From: Serilophus lunatus
Taxonomy: Eukaryota; Chordata; Aves; Passeriformes; Eurylaimidae
NCBI GenBank assembly: GCA_013399895.1
Contig: VXBA01001695.1
Coordinates: 58,940-122,939 of the forward strand
DNA length: 64,000 bases
Direction of reading: 5' to 3'
Positions 59,745 to 64,000 of the stretch are shown here, in pieces; the stretch's first letter is position 1; each line of letters begins with the position of its first letter. Below the pieces are notes generated by a model. The model was not told the DNA's origin. It made no database searches and saw only the letters and a list, made by a program, of their open reading frames with translations. The translations under genes and the position numbers were made by a program.

Positions 59745-62700
59745 TAAACCCTTTATCTAACAGTATTTTGGGATCAGCTCTTGAAGGCTGATGATATGCC
59801 AACATGTCTCTACACATGGAAAACCCCCAATATTTATAAGAAATTTTACCCTTATAACTTCTTTAATACATAGTTTGATACACTAGGTACTTTCCTCCTC
59901 TTACTCAAGTGTAGAGGAATTTTGTACCAGAACGGGGAAGACCCTGAAGCCTGAATGAAGCTGCAAAACACTTTGCCAGGTCATCCATCTTCATTGTCCC
60001 TTCTGGGAGTCACAGAAACAGAGGAGACACCCAAACTGGAAACCAAATCCACCTAGCAACTGTAGCCTGAATTAGGACTCGGGTTGCTCTTCAATTTCAT
60101 TTATCTTCTCTGACCCTCCTGGCAACAAGAGAAAAGCAGTTGAAGGCACACCACATTTGGAAACCATAGACTCCCAGCACTAGACCCTAAGTAAAATTCT
60201 GAAAGATGTTCTCCCCATCCGTCTCCTGGTTCTCGTCTGCCACACTCTACCTGACATAGGAAACAGCTAGGAAAACAAATGCCATCACATCCCCTGCAAC
60301 TCTGAAAAATGACACAAGTTCTCCATGCTGATGAAACAGCCTGCCTCCATGTACTTCCCTTTGCAGCATGAGCCAAGCTACAACCTTGTCTTACTACAAG
60401 CGTCTGCACAAATACACCCGGTTTATAATGTGTCAAAAATCCAGGTTGTGTACTGCTTTGACATTGGTAATTGAAGATGAGACAAGAGGAATTCCATTAG
60501 GCAGTATTCCCTGTTAAAAAAAAGCCAACTCTACTCAAGTGTGTCATCTTGTATGAGGTCTAATCATCCGGCACTTTATTTATTCTCACAATGTGCAGAC
60601 TGGGAGGATGGAGTTTCTAGATATTCTCCCAGAGAAAATATAAGGTAAACAGCTTTTTTTCAAGTAATAAAAGCAAAGTCTTGAGCTCATCTAGAGTGTA
60701 ATAAGGTACAGATTAAAGATGCAACTGCATTCTTCTAGGCAATCAATATGAGTCAGTGGATTTTAGGCTAAGTGTTCTTCACCAAGACTAGTATCTGAAA
60801 TACAAGCTAAACTATTTTATGTATATAGGAATATATTTCAATCACACCATTTAGAAAAACTAGTGTCTTAGACTACAATTCTACTCATTTCATGGACAGT
60901 ATTTCTCATTTTGTTTTATTTCAGAAAATATTTTTATTTAATTTATTGATTAATAAACTTCCGTGTTCTTATTTTCAGGAAATTTATTTAGCTTTCTTTC
61001 TAAAGTTACTTTCTATTTTTCTTTACTATTTTTCTATATATATTTTTAATCTAATATTAGACTATGAAAATAAGTCCTTCCATATTTTTCACCATACTTA
61101 TCAGAGTCTTTTTAAATAGGGGCTGGTAATTTTCTCATGCAAAAATGAAGAAAGAAGGTGTCAAATCAGTCTGACTGCTTTCCAGAATTTTAGATAGGAC
61201 TAGCAAGCCACCTTCAGTTCCTATAGTCTGCAAGCACTAAAACCAAGAATTAATTTGGTGACAGTGAAAGCACAATTCATTTTATCATGTACTGAAAAGA
61301 TCTACCAGTCTACATTGTGTAACTTGCCGATAGGGATCGGAGGTTGTCCATCACACCATCTGCCTTTCATTCAGCAGGCTTCTAATTTCCTACAGACAGT
61401 AGAACAGCTGGGAACAAGCCAGCCTTGAGGCACAGAGCTGGGTGCTGTCAGCTTATTGCTGGCATTGTAGCTGAGGGCACTGCACATTCTTTCCCAGAAG
61501 TCTTGCTGAAGTGCTCTTGAATAGGAATGATGAAAGGTAATGAGCCAAAGGAGTGGCTGCCGTACTGCCAGGAATGATCAAAACCATCTTAAATCGTAAC
61601 TGTTCATCCTGGTGAGGTTTTGCAGACGACAACCAGGTCTGTAAAACCTCCTTCTCAATCAATAGCACTGAAAGCAGCAAAGATCTTGAGTGTTGCTAGT
61701 TGATGATTCTGACTCAATTAATGCAAACAGTAGGAAATTTCCTTGTGTGGCTTCTATTACGTCAAGTGCTCATTAGAGCTTCTAATAGACTAATAGTAAG
61801 ATTTGTCAGTCTTATCAGTACTGGTAAAAAAGATCAGTCTTACACAAAAGCACTTTTTAAATTTAGTTCCCAAGCTATTTTGGAAACATTAGTTCATTTG
61901 ATTTTACAAGACTTGAAAGCTTTGAATAAGTCTTTCCATGATTTTTACTTAAAAATGCTTAGAAAATTTCAAAATAACTCCATTCCAAGTATTTCTAAAC
62001 CAAGAACAGATATGTTTTGAAATTTCTGGTAAAAATGAGTTTTCAGCTTTTGATAAATTTAAATACTGATGTAAAATTTAGTCTCCCAGAAAGGTCTTGT
62101 TCTGTAACTGGGAATTTTGCTGACATTTTATCCTTGGGTCAGTGCTTCCATTGTTGCAGCCACTAAGACAACTGGAAATTGTGAACCCATTCATCATGTT
62201 AAGTTGCTTACTAGAATTTAAATACAAGGAACCTACTATGACCAGTCTTCTATGTCAAAGTCTTCTATGTAAAGTGAGCTCATTGATCTCTCCATAGGAT
62301 TGAATGCCAAAGACCAACATTATCCAGTGGTTAGGGTAAGAGACTGGAAGTGAAACTACATTTTCTCCTCACAGGCCTGTCTTAGCTAAGCTGTATTTGG
62401 CAAGAAGCATAATGTGTCCATTCTTCAATGTGCCCACCTGCAAAAACTTCATGATAACCATATTTACTAAAATTATTGGAACATGAAAACATATATGTGA
62501 AGGTGGTGCAAAGTATTCCTTTGCCTAAGGCTGAGATATTTATCATTTCACCTTTTTTTTGCTGAATCAACAACTTTAAATTAAATTAGAAAGAGACAAA
62601 GAGTAACTGTAGTTCTTAAGTTACCAAAATTTCCTAAAAAAATTAAACCAGCATCCTCACTCCCTCCTTATCTGTCCCTTCAGGAAGATGCTACAGTGTG

Positions 62701-63810
62701 ATCCCAACAGTTACATGCTCTGCTTGTTCTTCTGATTCTGCAGCTGTTGGGTACATCAGACCTGAGCTATCTAGAGTTATGGAACTACATCTCAGACATT
62801 GCCTATGCTTTTCCTTCACATCCTGTAGAGGGATACCCAGAAAAAGTTAGGAATACTGTGGGATGTGACTCAGGAGACTCACATAAGGGGGCTGGGATTT
62901 CTGTCCTTGATTATTAAAAGGCACATAGGACACAACTGTGTACGAAAGCAGGTTCTGCTTGTGCCTTTGCTTATGGAATAACTTATTATTAGTAATTGCC
63001 CACAAAATATCAATAGCTTTAAACTGAAAATCAATTACTTTATATTCACTTGTTCTTCTGAACTAGATGAAAGCTTTCAGATAGCAGTTATGTCCCCATT
63101 GATGATGTATTTTCACTTAATCTTTTCTATGTTGTGCTTGTGGTAGGGCATTCACTCCAGTTATCACATTTCAAACAATAGTAGTGACCTCCAACTGAAG
63201 GGTGGCAGTTCATTACATTCCATAATTTTATTAATTAATATAGTTAGACTTACCTTAAGAAAAAAAAACAATGTTTTAGGAAGAACCTGACAAGAAAGTG
63301 ACCCCAATTTAGATTAAGGTAATGCAACATTTGTGTAAATGCTAGTTTAATCTCCTGTTGTTTCAGTTTGTTTTAAATTACTCAGAACTAGTATATACTT
63401 GACTGAAATAATGTCCCTGTAGTAGTTTACATTCAATTAAATTGGTTTTAAACTGACTTGATATAAAAGTGACACTTGTTATTGTACCCAGACACTTAAT
63501 ATTTTCTAGTATGTTAACTAGAAGGACAAAGTACGGTGTCTAAATTTTTCCTTCTTGAAAAAAAAAGTTAATGAACTGCAAAAAACCTATTTTTAACTTT
63601 AAAAAAGAGATGGGGTATAGAAGAGCTACAATGCTAAAGAAACAAATTGTTATAGCTTAGTATGTTTGTTTATTCCAGGAGAGAGATATTATTTTAGTAG
63701 CAATATATCTGATCTTCTTTATTGTCTTTTTTCTCAGCACTGTTTTTATTTCTAAAATTCCATGATTATTCCCATTTTTACAGCCTTTTATATATCACAA
63801 TATATTTTAA
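59745..63810. other. Non-coding sequence, mostly without recognised features
   Basis: An extremely AT-rich belt lies at about 60880-61120. The 111-codon minus frame at 60101-60436 and the 106-codon plus frame at 61700-62020 match nothing known. I see no retroviral internal sequence or primer-binding site after the LTR. Confidence 0.5.
62315..62385 (+). mobile_element. Possible MIR-like / tRNA-derived SINE head
   Basis: 'tatccagtggttagggtaag' then 'agactggaagtgaaac' resembles the tRNA-derived head of MIR-type SINEs, and 'cacaggcctgtcttag' could be the start of the core. Short and diverged. Confidence 0.35.
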
Positions 63811-64000
63811 ATCATCATCGTCATCATGGCTAGACTTCGTGAACGAAGATATGGGAAGGACTCTACCCACGCTTGCTGCCAGCACGCTGATGGCTAAAAA
63901 AGCCAATACGGGATAGGCAAGTCCGGTTACAAAAAGCACAGTGGAAAGTCTCCTTAGGTGGTAGCGACGAGACACGGTTCGTTCTGTGTTGTCTTTTCTC
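63811..64000 (-). mobile_element. 3' end of a non-CR1, RTE-like LINE (runs off the window)
   Basis: On minus the end of a retrotransposon ORF (see the separate entry) is followed by a stop, about 34 bases of 3' UTR and a short microsatellite tail of GAT/GAC triplets at 63811-63828, after which AT-rich host DNA begins. A very short 3' UTR ending in a simple repeat rather than poly(A), and lack of the CR1 terminal repeat, fit the RTE clade of LINEs. In birds the known RTE family is AviRTE, so that name is my leading guess, but the fragment is too short to prove it. The element continues beyond 64000, so its full length cannot be judged. Confidence 0.68.
63863..64000 (-). pseudogene. LINE ORF C-terminus with zinc-finger tail, partial
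   Basis: Forty-five codons in frame from the window edge to a TAG at 63863-63865. The peptide opens with a basic stretch (EKRQHRTNR), then carries a C-x2-C...H finger: FHCAFCNRTC, then SRIGFFSHQRA. The 'SRIG..SH' finger is a hallmark I know from the C-termini of non-LTR retrotransposon reverse-transcriptase proteins, where the fourth ligand is usually the residue four after the H (C or H). Here that position is Gly (codon GGC, one base from TGC), so the finger lacks one ligand. The stop may also be premature (TAG is one base from CAG). The 65-residue frame at 63778-63975 on the same strand is an out-of-frame shadow. Confidence 0.7.

Noticed and set aside
59745..60480. Possible retroviral internal region after the LTR at 58921-59739
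   Set aside because: No primer-binding site, gag or pol-like frame, and the matching ATCCT directly after the LTR indicates a solo LTR.
1..64000. CRISPR arrays, operons, phage or plasmid modules
   Set aside because: Repeat content, codon-poor AT-rich sequence and CR1/LTR/SINE structures indicate an avian nuclear genome; no regularly spaced repeats seen.

Overview
The window looks like vertebrate, specifically avian, nuclear DNA that is AT-rich and almost entirely non-coding. I base this on many 3'-end fragments of CR1-type LINEs (some with the characteristic C-terminal end of ORF2), several long terminal repeats (LTRs) of kinds I recognise from bird genomes, and a tRNA-Ile-derived SINE with a CR1-like tail of the TguSINE1 type. 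I found no complete protein-coding gene, no structural RNA gene, no CRISPR array and nothing prokaryotic. Most likely this is a gene desert or the inside of a very large intron. Family names come from memory of consensus sequences, not from a search.

Layout. A CR1 3' end (+) lies at 145-682. An almost complete solo LTR (minus) lies at 2965-3879, with a 5-bp target duplication and a 120-base assembly gap inside it. Quiet sequence runs to 15.1 kb, with one unrecognised open frame at 10.25-10.54 kb (minus). At 15133-16370 there is a repeat cluster: a decayed relative of the first LTR, then two CR1 3' ends in the same orientation. A long minus-strand CR1 copy lies at 24344-25218. From 25.2 to 38.7 kb I recognise nothing. 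An old inverted tRNA-like repeat lies at 38711-38945 and a CR1 end at 40400-40515. A 1.39-kb solo LTR (+) with a 5-bp duplication lies at 41298-42690, followed by two much older CR1 relics (42871-43320 and 46830-47045). A minus CR1 lies at 50531-51192 with a MIR-like piece beside it. The SINE is at 58727-58865 and a third solo LTR (+) at 58921-59739.

The last 190 bases are the most notable part. On the minus strand they hold the 3' end of a non-LTR retrotransposon that is not CR1. It encodes a C-terminal zinc-finger tail, then a stop codon, then a 3' UTR of about 34 bases and a short GAT/GAC tail. That structure fits the RTE clade. RTE elements in birds are known as AviRTE, which spread horizontally between nematodes and some bird lineages, but assigning this fragment to AviRTE is inference. 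The element runs off the right edge of the window.

No genes here work together. The history is one of layered insertions: ancient MIR/tRNA-like and old CR1 relics, then younger CR1 copies, then solo LTRs, plus the SINE and the RTE-like element, whose relative ages I cannot order.
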